A stretch of DNA of 64,000 bases from NCBI GenBank assembly GCA_963845695.1, contig CAWJTQ010000007.1:62001-126000 (forward strand), written 5' to 3'. The position numbers and the translations under genes were made by a program. Every line of letters begins with the position of its first letter. Position 1 is the stretch's first letter. The stretch comes from CAWJTV01 sp963845695 (GTDB lineage Bacteria; Planctomycetota; Planctomycetia; Isosphaerales; Isosphaeraceae). The notes beneath the pieces were generated by a model, which was not told the origin of the DNA, did no database searches, and worked only from the letters and a program-made list of their open reading frames with translations. Shown here piece by piece: positions 38,443-46,412 of this stretch.

Positions 38443-38778
38443 ATGCAGCTTGACCAGGTGCGCAACGCGCTCCGCCAGCAGCCATTCCGGGCCTTTCGGA
38501 TCACACTGGCCAATGGCAGCTCCTATCTGGTCAAGCACCCGGAGTTCGTCGCGATGCCCCAGACTCCGAAGAAGCGGAGTATTGTGTTCTATGGCGAAGA
38601 TGGCGTGTACATCATCGATCTGGCACTGATCCAGGAACTGATTGTCGCCGAGGAGCCGGCGGCATCGGCGGCGACGAAGCCGAGTGACGAGGGCAACGGT
38701 GACCCGGGTCCCGCTCGGTTTTCAGGAACTCTCGCAACGCCGGAATCGCCTCCTTCGCCTCGGGACCGAGAACTTTGA
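38443..38778 (+). CDS. Conserved small planctomycete protein
   Basis: A 111-residue protein. The first 70 residues (MQLDQVRNALRQQPFRAFRI, SSYLVKHPEFVAMPQ, VFYGEDGVYIIDLALIQELI) form a compact beta-rich domain that I have seen repeatedly in planctomycete genomes without a known function. The last 40 residues are a P/S/T/A-rich tail lying opposite the 3' end of the HEAT-repeat gene, so this tail may be a consequence of the overlap rather than of selection. Confidence 0.7.
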   Translation: MQLDQVRNALRQQPFRAFRITLANGSSYLVKHPEFVAMPQTPKKRSIVFYGEDGVYIIDLALIQELIVAEEPAASAATKPSDEGNGDPGPARFSGTLATPESPPSPRDREL

Positions 38779-39161
38779 GCGAGATCACGGCATCTCGACG
38801 GATTTGACGACTGCGATCCTGGAGCGCTTCGATCAACGCGGCGACCCCCTCGGGGATCCCGAGCTTCCCGAGTGTTCGCACGACCCCTTCGCGGCACGGA
38901 TCCTTCAGTGTCGTGGGACAGCGGCGTGACCAATGCAGGCACGGCTCGACCGGCCGCTGGGCCAATTTGCCCCAGCACGACGACCGCGAGCCAGCGTTTC
39001 GCGCGGATGGGATCCTGGAGGAGGTCGATCAGAGCCGGGATCACTTCCTCGACGCCCGAAAACCCTTGAGTCAAGACTTCAGCCGCCGGGATTCGGATCG
39101 CCAGGTCATCGCTCTTGAGAGCGTCGATCATCTCTGCGACGGTCTTGGGCCTTCGCCTCAT
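38612..39161 (-). CDS. HEAT-repeat protein (one frameshift), converging with the gene above
   Basis: About 183 residues with HEAT-type helical pairs: MRRRPKTVAEMIDALKSDDL, EEVIPALIDLLQDPIRAKRW, AAGRAVPALVTPLSHD, then GVAALIEALQDRSRQIRRDA and AKEAIPALREFLKTERD. At about 38897 one C is extra (GTGCCGCGAA for GTGCGCGAA), which splits the frame after SV. In the repaired frame SVREGVVRTLGKLGIPEGV follows smoothly. The last 55 codons overlap the opposite-strand gene at 38443-38778. It follows the terpene-cyclase-like gene by six bases, so it is probably the last gene of the long minus-strand cluster. Confidence 0.72.
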
Positions 39162-39167
39162 GGTGGA

Positions 39168-40262
39168 TCATCGTTCATAGATCGGCAGGAACCGGTAGTT
39201 GAGCGCCAGGGCGAGCAGTGAGAGCGCCGTGCCGACGTCGTTGCCGAACTGGCCCTGGAAGCTTCCGTCGGGGCGCTGGGCCTGCTTGAGCTGGCGGATC
39301 AGGAGCTTGTTCCATTTCTCCCAGGACAGGATATCGCCCTGGAACAGGGCCTGGGCTTCGTAGTACCGGGCGTATTCCTGGTAATTCATCGCCGGCTGTT
39401 CGATCCGCTCCTTGAGGTAGTTAAGGGTGGCCTTGTACTGTTTGAGGTCCTTCCGGCGTGCCACGGAGTAAACCAGGGTGGCGATCGAGCTGCGGGCGAG
39501 CGAGTCGCCGAATCCGCCCAGGCCGCCGGAATAGCCGACCTCGCCGCCGGATGAGGTCATCGATATATAATAGGAGATCGCCTTGTCGATGGATTCGTCG
39601 GGGACTTCGATGCCGGCATTGCGGGCGGCGAGCAGGCCGACGAAGACCGCGCCGCTGACCGAGGTATCCGCATCCTGGCCGTCGGGCGAGTACCGCCAGG
39701 CGCTGTTGGGATTCTTCTTCTGCGAGGTGAGCGCGCAGCGGACGGCCAGCTCGAGGGCCTGGCCGATCGAGCGGGGGCCCTTGCGGTCGGGCCAGAGATT
39801 GCGTTCGTCCACGGCACCGTAGGCCTCGGCCAGCCCGAGGGTGGCGAATCCCTGGTGGTACATCGAGTTGCCCATGAAGCCGGTCTCGGCGTCCTGGGAG
39901 GTGATGATGCTGCGGAGCGCCTTGCGGACATTGTTGCTGTACGGTCCGAAGTTCGGATCCTCGCCGGAGGCCAGGAAGACCATGAGGCACATGCCGGTGA
40001 TGCCGGGCCCTTGCTGACCACCCTGCCAGTCGCCCCGATCGCTCTGGGTCTTGGCGAGGTATTGGAGCCCGCGGTCGTACATCTCCCGCACGTCGCGGGG
40101 GACGACCTCTCCGGATCGGGTCGTCGGAGGCTGGGCGAATCCCGATGCGACCCAGCTCACGAGGCATGCGGCCGATACGCAAACCGCGACGATCCCGCCG
40201 CGGCCCGCGGCCCGCGGCCACGTCGCACGAGTGCCGGAAGGCTCATTCATCGTCCACGTCAT
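39168..40262 (-). CDS. Secreted prenyltransferase/squalene-cyclase-fold repeat protein
   Basis: A 364-residue protein with an N-terminal signal or anchor (RGGIVAVCVSAACLVSWVASGFA). After it comes an alpha/alpha-barrel repeat region of the terpenoid-cyclase/protein-prenyltransferase fold: YDRGLQYLAKTQSDRGDW, GITGMCLMVFLASGED, MYHQGFATLGLAEAYG and AWRYSPDGQDADTSVSGAV. In planctomycetes such exported proteins lack the cyclase DxDD site and are thought to bind rather than cyclise; none is seen here. The gene follows paralogue A by 21 bases. A shorter start at 40250 is possible. Confidence 0.82.
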   Translation of the reverse strand: MTWTMNEPSGTRATWPRAAGRGGIVAVCVSAACLVSWVASGFAQPPTTRSGEVVPRDVREMYDRGLQYLAKTQSDRGDWQGGQQGPGITGMCLMVFLASGEDPNFGPYSNNVRKALRSIITSQDAETGFMGNSMYHQGFATLGLAEAYGAVDERNLWPDRKGPRSIGQALELAVRCALTSQKKNPNSAWRYSPDGQDADTSVSGAVFVGLLAARNAGIEVPDESIDKAISYYISMTSSGGEVGYSGGLGGFGDSLARSSIATLVYSVARRKDLKQYKATLNYLKERIEQPAMNYQEYARYYEAQALFQGDILSWEKWNKLLIRQLKQAQRPDGSFQGQFGNDVGTALSLLALALNYRFLPIYER

Positions 40263-40283
40263 GCTGTCGCTCCTCTCCTCATC

Positions 40284-41244
40284 TTACTGGCGCTGGCGCG
40301 CTTGTGGCGGTGGTGGCGGTGGTGGTGGTGGCAGTGCGGGGAGCATCAAGGGAATCGCCGGGATCATCACGCGACCGCGGATGGCCCTCACCGCCGCCGG
40401 CTTCGCCTCGGTCTCGTCAGCGCCGAGGAAACCATTCTGTTTGAGCCATATCCCCATCCCCCGGGCTTGATCGAGCTGCCGTTTCAGCGAGCGGAACTGC
40501 ATCTCTTCGAAGAGGGGTTTGACCTTCGCCTCGGGCAGCGTAGCGATCAGGTAGAGGATGGCGTAGTAGTCGTTCTGGCCGAGTCGCTTCGGCGGCCGCG
40601 TCTCCTCGGTCAGCAGCTTGATGAGCTGTTCCCGCTGCTCTTCGGTGAATCCCACATTGTTGTTCAACATCTCGATCGCCAGTTCCGCCCGCGCCCGGAA
40701 TCGGTACAGGAATCGATCGCGCACCACCTTCTCGTGCTCGACCACCTGCTCGGGGCTCAAGGTCGACTTGATCGCCTTGCCGAAGATCGATTCCTCGCCG
40801 AAAATCCCCTGGAAGGCGGTCTGGAGCACCTGGATATCCTGCCACATCAATCCCAACTGGTTCTGGTTGTTCTGGACCGAGTTGAATTTCTTCCGCACCT
40901 CCTCGATGCGATCGAAGTAGCGCTTGACGTCACCGCGGCCGGCCAGAAAGAGTTTCTTCTTCTGGATGGGTGTCAGAGCCGCAAGTCCGCTCCAGGTCCT
41001 CGACGCTCAGGGTCAGAAGCGTATCGACCTTGGTGCGGGTCATGGCGGCGTTGCCCGTGCCGAGGTTTCCGAATAACCATTGATCGAACTGGACTTGATT
41101 GAACACCACGACGCCCGGCTGTAGCACGGCCGGCGCCTCGTCCTCGTCCTCGTCCTGGGCCCGAGCGGCCTGCCCGGAACCGACGATCGTCACGATCGCC
41201 GCGGTCGCCAGCAGCCGGATCAGGGAGCGAGACAAACCGTTCAT
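40284..41244 (-). CDS. Tandem secreted paralogue A of the LTPxQKKKL family (one frameshift)
   Basis: About 320 residues. A signal peptide (MNGLSRSLIRLLATAAIVTI...ARAQ) and acidic linker precede VVVFNQVQFDQWLFGNLG. At about 40978 the frame slips, and the true continuation is LAALTPIQKKKLFLAGRGDV then KRYFDRIEEVRKKF. Later blocks are KAIKSTLSPEQ, EETRPPKRLG and ATLPEAKVKPLFEEMQFRSL. The tail is PALPPPPPPPPPQARQRQ, a polyproline run unique to this copy. Family function is unknown. The short L-T-x-x-Q motif recalls periplasmic Spy/CpxP chaperones, but no homology can be claimed. The start 41244 has GAGGGG upstream. Confidence 0.7.
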
Positions 41245-41296
41245 CGGGATTCCCCTCATGATAGTAGCCATCGACTCGACGAACCGCCGCGGCCCT

Positions 41297-42337
41297 TTAC
41301 TTTTTCTGCACAGCCTTCTCGATCATTCTCATCTTCATCTGCGCCTTCATCATCTCCATCATCGGGGCTTGTTGAGGCTCGTCCTTCTCGGCGGCCAGCC
41401 GCGCCTCGCGGAGGTCTTCGTCCTCCAGCGGGTCGTTGTTCATCATCATGACGCCCATCATACCGAAACCGCCGAAGAATCTCTGGTATTTCGGGATGGT
41501 TCTCCAGATCTTCGCCTGGGATTCGTTCAGGGATGGGGCGACGGCTCGATCGGGGATCGGGGGCAAGTAATTGTTATCGTTCATGAACATCTCGATCGAC
41601 TGGTCCCAGGATTCGTCCCAGTGGGTGGACAGGGATTCGCTGATCTGGTCGCGCTGCTTGGGGCTGAGGATCAGGTCGTGATCGAGCCGGGCGACGAGGT
41701 TGCGGAGGGTCAGTCGCTTCCGGGCGGCGGCCCGCTTGGCGAGTTCCGCCTGGTAGCGGGCGGCTTGCTCGGCGGAGACCTTGGCCTTGAGCGCGGCGAC
41801 CAGTCCCTCCTCGATCAACTTCCGCGGGTCGTTGGCCGCCCACTGCGCCATGGTCATGGGCCGGCTCATCGCCTCCGAGTATTTCTTCGTCGCGTCGCGG
41901 AGCGTCTGCTCGGCGGCCTTGGCGATGGTCTTGCGTTGTTCGGGCGTGGGCTGGCAGACCGCCCGGATGACATGGAATTCTGCCCGGACGATCGGCCGGA
42001 ACTGCATCATCATCTGCTGGACCTGTCCGTTCATATTGACCCCAACGGCCATGGGCGCCGCCACGATCACTCGATCCCTGATAGCGACTGCCTTCCTGGC
42101 CGCCCTGATCGCCGTAAGCCGCTTTTCGGCCTCGGTGGGTGTGCCTTTGGGCGGCGGCGCGGATTTGTAGACCTTCACTTTCGACGGCTTGCCCTCCGGC
42201 GTCTTCGCGGCCGGAGCTTGTGGCGGAGCGGTCTTCGTGACCGCGGGCTCCTGGAATCCGGCCAGGGCGAACGCCGAGGACACGATCGCGCACGCGACGT
42301 TGGTGGATACCACTGCGGGGAAGAGCCTCTTCATCAT
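41297..42337 (-). CDS. Exported helical protein lying inside the paralogue array
   Basis: About 346 residues, start at ATG 42337 or 42334. A signal peptide (MMKRLFPAVVSTNVACAIVSSAF) is followed by a proline/lysine-rich stretch, then long helices with TPEQRKTIAKAAEQTLRDAT and LSPKQRDQISESLSTHW. These look like the LTxxQ motifs of the flanking paralogues, but the EETPPLKRYG and SRLP..KPIFDD blocks are absent, so it is a distant relative or an unrelated member. The C-terminus is methionine-rich (GMMGVMMMNN, MMEMMKAQMKMRM), which could bind copper or act as an oxidation sink; that is inference. Confidence 0.7.
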   Translation of the reverse strand: MMKRLFPAVVSTNVACAIVSSAFALAGFQEPAVTKTAPPQAPAAKTPEGKPSKVKVYKSAPPPKGTPTEAEKRLTAIRAARKAVAIRDRVIVAAPMAVGVNMNGQVQQMMMQFRPIVRAEFHVIRAVCQPTPEQRKTIAKAAEQTLRDATKKYSEAMSRPMTMAQWAANDPRKLIEEGLVAALKAKVSAEQAARYQAELAKRAAARKRLTLRNLVARLDHDLILSPKQRDQISESLSTHWDESWDQSIEMFMNDNNYLPPIPDRAVAPSLNESQAKIWRTIPKYQRFFGGFGMMGVMMMNNDPLEDEDLREARLAAEKDEPQQAPMMEMMKAQMKMRMIEKAVQKK

Positions 42338-42466
42338 CGTGCTAATGCCGCCGGTCAACAGGTGATGGATCGCGTCTGGGGATCGCCGGATCGAGCCGGC
42401 TCCTCATTACAGAGTAACGCAGAGGATCGGCTCCCGGCCATACTCCAGTGATGGGAGAGACCCACG

Positions 42467-43351
42467 TTAGCCCTCCTCGCGGATGCCGGCGGCTGCGTCT
42501 CCGTTCGGCCGATCCTCCGCCTGGGGCAGGTATCCGCCGATGACGACCGCAGACTCGAATCGCCTCACCTCGCCGAATACCAGGAGGAGCCGGCGCCACT
42601 GGACCTCGTCGAAGATCGGCTTGAGCGAGTTCTCCGGCAGTCGGGACGCCTGGATCAGAACGGCCTCAAAATCGTGTTGCCCGTACCTCCGGAGGGGGCG
42701 CGTTTCCTGCACGATCCGCGTTGCGAATCGCCGGCGCTGGTCGTCGCTCAGTTGCAAGACGTCGAGTCCGCTCACGACCACCCATTCCACCCGGGCTCGA
42801 TAGAAGTCCAACTGGTCCTTCTCGTACCTCTCGCGTTGCTCGGGGGTCAAGGTCTTCTTGAGGATCTTGACGAAGATCGATCCTTCGGCGAAGAGCTTGA
42901 CCGGGACCTCCTGCGTCAAAGCCCACATCTCGTTCATCACCCTGGCGTGTCTCACAGCGTCGCGCTGATCGCGGTCCCGCGCGCGTTTCTCCTGGATACG
43001 GCGGAGCGTCTCTTCTTTTTCCCCGATGCGCTCGAATAACCGCTTGATGTCACCGCGCCCGGCCACTTCCAGCTTTTTCTTCTGTTCGGGTGTGAGCCCA
43101 TAGACCTGTTCAAGTCGTTTGATCTCCCAGGCAAGGCGTCTTTCAAGGCGTTCCGGAGTGATCTCGGCACCTGTGGCTCCATCGAGCTCGACCGTTTCGA
43201 TCACCTCGGCTTCCACGAACCGCCGTGGTGGCAGGGCCACCTCTGGTTTCTGGAAAGGCTTGGCCCGCGATTGCGCCTGCGCAGACGGCGCGGAATCGAT
43301 GCCCGCCAGCATCGTCACGGCCAGCAACCAGAACGGGAATCGTCGCCACAT
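42467..43351 (-). CDS. Tandem secreted paralogue C of the LTPxQKKKL family
   Basis: A 294-residue protein beginning MWRRFPFWLLAVTMLAGIDS, a signal peptide ending AQAQ. Blocks are RRLAWEIKRLEQVYG, LTPEQKKKLEVAGRGDIKRL, KILKKTLTPEQRERYEKDQ, QETRPLRRYG and SRLPENSLKPIFDEVQWRRL. It is mostly charged helices. The open frame extends far upstream over neighbours, but ATG 43351 is the start by alignment with the other copies. Confidence 0.8.
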   Translation of the reverse strand: MWRRFPFWLLAVTMLAGIDSAPSAQAQSRAKPFQKPEVALPPRRFVEAEVIETVELDGATGAEITPERLERRLAWEIKRLEQVYGLTPEQKKKLEVAGRGDIKRLFERIGEKEETLRRIQEKRARDRDQRDAVRHARVMNEMWALTQEVPVKLFAEGSIFVKILKKTLTPEQRERYEKDQLDFYRARVEWVVVSGLDVLQLSDDQRRRFATRIVQETRPLRRYGQHDFEAVLIQASRLPENSLKPIFDEVQWRRLLLVFGEVRRFESAVVIGGYLPQAEDRPNGDAAAGIREEG

Positions 43352-43401
43352 CGGACCGACCTTCTCGAAGAAGTCGCACGGCGCGGGGTGCTCTGGTTCA
43401 A

Positions 43402-44301
43402 TCAATCCCGACTTTCTGGCCCTGCCCCGAGGAGCAATCCCCGATGGGTTCGATCGCCTCCCGCCTTCGGTTTCGAGCCGTCTTGCACCGCCCTGGGCCC
43501 AGAGGCAGCCAGCGGACTCGCCGAGACATAACCCTCCCCGACAAGGATCGACTCCATGCGCCGGGCCTGTTCGAGGCGCACGAGGAGCTTGCGGAACTGG
43601 GCGTCGTCGAAGATCGGCTTGATCCTGTCCGGGGGCAGCCGGGATGCCTGCAACATCATGGCATCGTAGTCGAAGCTTCCATATCGTTTGAGCGGAGGGG
43701 TTTCCTCCAGGATCAGGCTCGCGAATCGCCGGTGCTGATCGGGCTTCAGTCCCAGAGCTCTGTCCAGGAGGGAAACCATCCATTCCACACGCGCCCCATA
43801 AACCGTCTTCGCGCGATCGGCGAATTGCGCCGGCGTCAAGGTTCTCTTGAGCGTCTTGGCGAGGATGGAATCGTCGCCGAAGAGGTACGCATGAGGCGCC
43901 TGCTGGAAGGATTGCAGCTCCTGGAGGATCGGCCCAATCTTGCTGTAATCGCCCCCGGCGCGATGGAGTTGCTCCTTCGCCGTCTCGAAGGAATCGAACA
44001 ACCGCTTCATGCTGCCGCGACCGGCGATTTCCAGCTTCTTCTTCTGGGCCGGAGTCAGCCGGTACATCTGATCGGCCCGATTGATCTCCCACGCCAGGCG
44101 CGATTCGAGATGTTTCTGGGCGTCCGGGAACTTCCGTCCGAAAATCCATTGCTCGAACTGCTCGTCGCTCATCGTGTCTTCCGGCTCCGCCGGTTGTTGC
44201 TCTTCGGGCTCCGGCTGGTCCTGCGCAAGGGCGGGCCGCTCCATGCCGAGGAGCCCCAGCATCATCGTGGCCAGGAGCAGAAGGCTGTATCGTCGCCACA
44301 T
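43402..44301 (-). CDS. Tandem secreted paralogue D of the LTPxQKKKL family
   Basis: A 299-residue protein beginning MWRRYSLLLLATMMLGLLGM, nearly the same leader as copy C, with cleavage expected after ALAQ. It carries DEQFEQWIFGRKF, RLAWEINRADQMYR, LTPAQKKKLEIAGRGSMKRL, KTLKRTLTPAQF, EETPPLKRYG and SRLPPDRIKPIFDDAQFRKL. The C-terminal tail of about 40 residues is basic and low in complexity and is not shared with other copies. Confidence 0.8.
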   Translation of the reverse strand: MWRRYSLLLLATMMLGLLGMERPALAQDQPEPEEQQPAEPEDTMSDEQFEQWIFGRKFPDAQKHLESRLAWEINRADQMYRLTPAQKKKLEIAGRGSMKRLFDSFETAKEQLHRAGGDYSKIGPILQELQSFQQAPHAYLFGDDSILAKTLKRTLTPAQFADRAKTVYGARVEWMVSLLDRALGLKPDQHRRFASLILEETPPLKRYGSFDYDAMMLQASRLPPDRIKPIFDDAQFRKLLVRLEQARRMESILVGEGYVSASPLAASGPRAVQDGSKPKAGGDRTHRGLLLGAGPESRD

Positions 44302-44430
44302 GAGGCTGACCTCCGTTGCAGAGCGTTCGTGCCTGGCGAGCGGGCCGGCGTCGCCGCCGAGCAGATGACGCCGCCGATCGTTCGGCTGGCGACTCAATCC
44401 TTACCCGTGAATCCTCGTCGCTCCAGCGCC

Positions 44431-45318
44431 CTATCCGGGATTCGAAAGATCGTGCAACTTCCGTTTCACGCCATGGACCGCGCCGGGCTGACTCTCGTCC
44501 GGCCCAGCTCCGGCGAGGTAGCCGTTTGCGATCAGGAGCTTTTCGTAGGTTCGTGCTTCCAGAAACCGGTCGTGCAGGAGGCGCATCTGGCCTTTGTCCA
44601 GGATCCGCGCGAACCTGGCCTCGGGCAGCCGCGACACCTGGAAGATCACCGCGTAGACGTCGTATTCCCCGTAACGCTTGAGCGGAGGGGTTTCCTCGAC
44701 GATCAGGGTCACGAACTGGCCATGCTGCTCCTGGCTCAGCCCGAGCCACACGTCGATCTGGGAGACGACCCCTTCAACGTGGGACCGATAGACCTGCTTC
44801 GCGTCCCTGCCGAGCCGGTTGTTCGCCAACGTCGTCTTCAGAACCTTGTCCAGCAGTGACCCGTCGTCAAACAGATCCTCGACGATCGTCTTCTGCTGCC
44901 AGGATCGCAGATCCCGGAGGAGGGCGATAAATGCCGCCTGGTCGTCCCGGGCGCGATTCAGCATGGCCTTCTTCTCTGCGACGGAATCGAATAACCGCTG
45001 GATGTCGCGCTTTCCCGCGAGTTCCAGTTTCTTCTTCTGTGCGAGAGTCAGGCCGTACGTCTCCTGGAGCTCGCGGACCCTGGCGGAGAGGCGGTCTTCG
45101 TAATGTTTACGCGTCTCTTCGAGATCGCCACCTCGACGGAACACGGTTTGATCGAACCATTGCTCGAACTGCTGGTCGGACGCGAACAGGGCGCGGCGCT
45201 GCCGTGCCGGCTGTTCTTCCTCCTCATCGGCATCATCCTGTGCCCAGGCCGGCAGTCCGTAGCCGGCGAATCCCATCACCATCGCGGCCAGTAGCAGGGG
45301 GCCGAATCGTCGCCTCAT
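44431..45318 (-). CDS. Tandem secreted paralogue E of the LTPxQKKKL family
   Basis: A 295-residue protein with leader MRRRFGPLLLAAMVMGFAGY...PAWAQ and an acidic stretch DDADEEEEQ. It shows DQQFEQWFDQTVF, RVRELQETYG, LTLAQKKKLELAGKRDIQRL, KVLKTTLANNR, EETPPLKRYG and SRLPEARFARILDKGQMRLL. It is the most diverged copy in the second LTP block (LANNR), where the L-T-P-x-Q pattern is lost. Confidence 0.8.
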   Translation of the reverse strand: MRRRFGPLLLAAMVMGFAGYGLPAWAQDDADEEEEQPARQRRALFASDQQFEQWFDQTVFRRGGDLEETRKHYEDRLSARVRELQETYGLTLAQKKKLELAGKRDIQRLFDSVAEKKAMLNRARDDQAAFIALLRDLRSWQQKTIVEDLFDDGSLLDKVLKTTLANNRLGRDAKQVYRSHVEGVVSQIDVWLGLSQEQHGQFVTLIVEETPPLKRYGEYDVYAVIFQVSRLPEARFARILDKGQMRLLHDRFLEARTYEKLLIANGYLAGAGPDESQPGAVHGVKRKLHDLSNPG

Positions 45319-45396
45319 GACACGGACCTCCTGAGACCGTCGGGGTGACGCGCGAGGCTACCCACGAGCCTGGCCCGCCCAGGATCGATGGGTTGG

Positions 45397-46239
45397 TCAG
45401 TTCCCCCCACGAGCGAGATAGCCTTTCTCGACCAGGGTGTTTTCCAGACGCTTCGCCCGGTCAAAACGCTCCTTGAGCCGGCGCCACTGGTCATCGTCGA
45501 AGATCGGCTTGAGCCGAGCATCGGGCAGCCGTGATGCTTGCAGCAGGATGGCGTCTTCGTCGAGCTCGCCGTATTTCTGGAGCGGACGGGTTTCCTTGGC
45601 GAGGAGTTCCAGGAGTTGCAGGTGTTGCTTCCGGCTCAATCCGAGTTCCCGGCGTAGAGGAAAGAGCACCCAGTTCACGCGGGTCCGATAACTGGCAATA
45701 CGTTCCCTATCCTCATACCGGGTGCGCTGATCGGGGGTCAACATCCTCTTGAGTGTCTTGGTGAAAAGCGAGTCGTCATCGAGGTAGTCTCGCCGGAACT
45801 CCTGACGAAGTGATTGGAGATCACGCGCGTTCAGTCCGAGGTTGACGCGGTTTTCCTCAGGGCGATCGAGCTGTTTCTTCACCTCGGTGACCCGGTCGAA
45901 GAAACGTTTGATGTCGCCTCGCCCAGCGAGCTCGAGCTTTTTCTCTTGCTCGGGAGTGAGGTCGTACATCTGATCGACCTGATCGATCACCCGGATGAGC
46001 CGCCATTCGAGACGATCGCGGGCCGATTCGACATCCCCACCCAGGATCAGCAGGTCAAACGAGTCGGGGGCTGTCCGGACCGCGTCCAGCCCCCCGCCGG
46101 GCGGCCGCGGTTGTAACCCGACCGCGGGCGGAGCGATGACCTCGGCAGGCTTGGCCTGCGAGCGAGCATTCTGGGCGATTCCGACGACACCCAGTACGAG
46201 CGTCGCACCGATGAGCACACGGGAGGAGATTCGCCGCAT
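45397..46239 (-). CDS. Tandem secreted paralogue F of the LTPxQKKKL family
   Basis: A 280-residue protein from ATG 46239 with GGGAGG six bases upstream, the clearest ribosome-binding site of the array. The leader is MRRISSRVLIGATLVLGVVG...ARSQ. Blocks are DLLILGGDVESARDRLEW, LTPEQEKKLELAGRGDIKRF, KTLKRMLTPDQRTRYEDRE, KETRPLQKYG and SRLPDARLKPIFDDDQWRRL. It is the first copy to be transcribed, directly behind the DUF4175-like gene. Confidence 0.8.
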   Translation of the reverse strand: MRRISSRVLIGATLVLGVVGIAQNARSQAKPAEVIAPPAVGLQPRPPGGGLDAVRTAPDSFDLLILGGDVESARDRLEWRLIRVIDQVDQMYDLTPEQEKKLELAGRGDIKRFFDRVTEVKKQLDRPEENRVNLGLNARDLQSLRQEFRRDYLDDDSLFTKTLKRMLTPDQRTRYEDRERIASYRTRVNWVLFPLRRELGLSRKQHLQLLELLAKETRPLQKYGELDEDAILLQASRLPDARLKPIFDDDQWRRLKERFDRAKRLENTLVEKGYLARGGN

Positions 46240-46288
46240 GAGCAACCTCCCTGCGGACAGGATCGATCGGCTGGATTCTGATATTCAG

Positions 46289-46375
46289 ATTCGAGATTCC
46301 AGAATCCCAGATTCCAGAAACCGGCGAGACGAGAGTTGGTCCCCCGGTCTGGAATCTGGAATCGGAGATCTCGAA
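46289..46375. repeat. Long inverted repeat upstream of paralogue F
   Basis: ATTCGAGATTCCAGAATCCC + AGATTCCAGA on the left pairs with TCTGGAATCTGGAATC...GATCTCGAAT on the right, about 30 bp of stem with small mismatches around a 27-base loop. It lies between the stop of the DUF4175-like gene and paralogue F. It may attenuate read-through, or be a dispersed repeat. Confidence 0.6.
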
Positions 46376-46412
46376 TCAAGAGTCGCCTCGCCGAGCGTGC
46401 TCGGCGAGAACG

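Noticed and set aside
42467..44749. A 760-codon frame covering paralogue C and parts of D and E
   Set aside because: The real gene begins at ATG 43351 by alignment with the other copies; upstream the frame is an off-frame reading of neighbours.
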